Part shown: piece after piece, positions 12,450 through 12,510 of the stretch | How the letters are laid out: the number at the start of each line of letters is the position of its first letter | Numbering within the stretch: the first letter of the stretch is position 1 | NCBI GenBank assembly: GCA_011065065.1 | Contig: JAAKFL010000036.1 | Coordinates: 1-12,510, forward strand | Length of the DNA stretch: 12,510 nt | Direction of reading: 5' to 3' | Origin: Chlamydiota bacterium | Lineage (GTDB): Bacteria; Chlamydiota; Chlamydiia; Chlamydiales; SLFE01 | Notes under the pieces: model-generated | Databases searched by the model: none | What the model saw: only the letters and a program-made list of their open reading frames with translations | What the model was told of the DNA's origin: nothing | Made by a program: the position numbers and the translations under genes

Positions 12450-12510
12450 ACATCCTGTCCATCCTAACTATCCTTTTATCCTGTTTCCCTAGCACAGGAT
12501 AACAGGATAA
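12450..12510. repeat. GGAT-core palindrome, cut by the window end
   Basis: The left arm (12450-12485) is nearly identical to the arm at 6328-6363 (ACATCCTGTCCATCC and onward). The beginning of a right arm, with units ACAGGAT and AACAGGATAA, is seen from 12494 to the last base. The rest lies outside the window. Between 12410 and 12449 there is only AT-rich DNA with nothing recognisable. Confidence 0.8.

Overview
The window reads as a chromosomal segment of a Chlamydiota bacterium, most likely one of the environmental (amoeba- or animal-associated) families rather than the classical pathogen genus. This is an inference from three things: the gene combination and order (RluD-type synthase, small hypotheticals, kdsA, LPS-export genes with lptB; pheT followed by a repeat-rich lipoprotein), which from memory resembles Chlamydia; the protein sequences themselves; and the moderately AT-rich base composition. 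No 16S or other decisive marker is present, so the family cannot be fixed.

Layout. 1-263: a long perfect palindrome, then a possible promoter. 264-645: a small hypothetical gene with its own terminator. 666-2739: a promoter followed by a tightly packed run of two unknown small genes, an RluD-type pseudouridine synthase and D-aminoacyl-tRNA deacylase (dtd). A 120-bp inverted-repeat element occupies the only gap in this run and contributes the start codon of the synthase gene. 2873-3124: a KH-domain RNA-binding protein (khpA). 3255-3327: tRNA-Arg(UCU) on the minus strand with a good promoter, facing khpA across a palindrome. 3425-7656: an LPS unit: kdsA (Kdo-8-phosphate synthase), an LptC-like membrane protein, a large LptA/OstA-like exported protein, then an inserted palindrome and a basic orphan protein, then lptB. 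7679-7913: a 235-bp multi-hairpin element between convergent units. 7937-8832 (minus): two tandem nucleoside diphosphate kinase genes behind a near-consensus promoter; the second copy has a Sec signal peptide. 8967-12341: pheT and a lipoprotein with YwqK/MORN-like repeats. The window ends in more palindromic repeats.

How it fits together. The coding content is mostly housekeeping: translation quality and tRNA/rRNA modification (rluD, dtd, tRNA-Arg, pheT), RNA binding (khpA), and Kdo supply plus the LPS bridge and its ATPase. The less ordinary content is (a) an apparently exported, catalytically intact Ndk paralogue born by tandem duplication, and (b) the intergenic DNA, which holds at least two families of palindromes built from short degenerate units (a GGAT-core 9-mer and a GCAAAG-core 8-9-mer), plus one unrelated inverted-repeat element fused to a gene start. 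These palindromes lie between transcription units or between genes of a unit, never inside a recognised gene.
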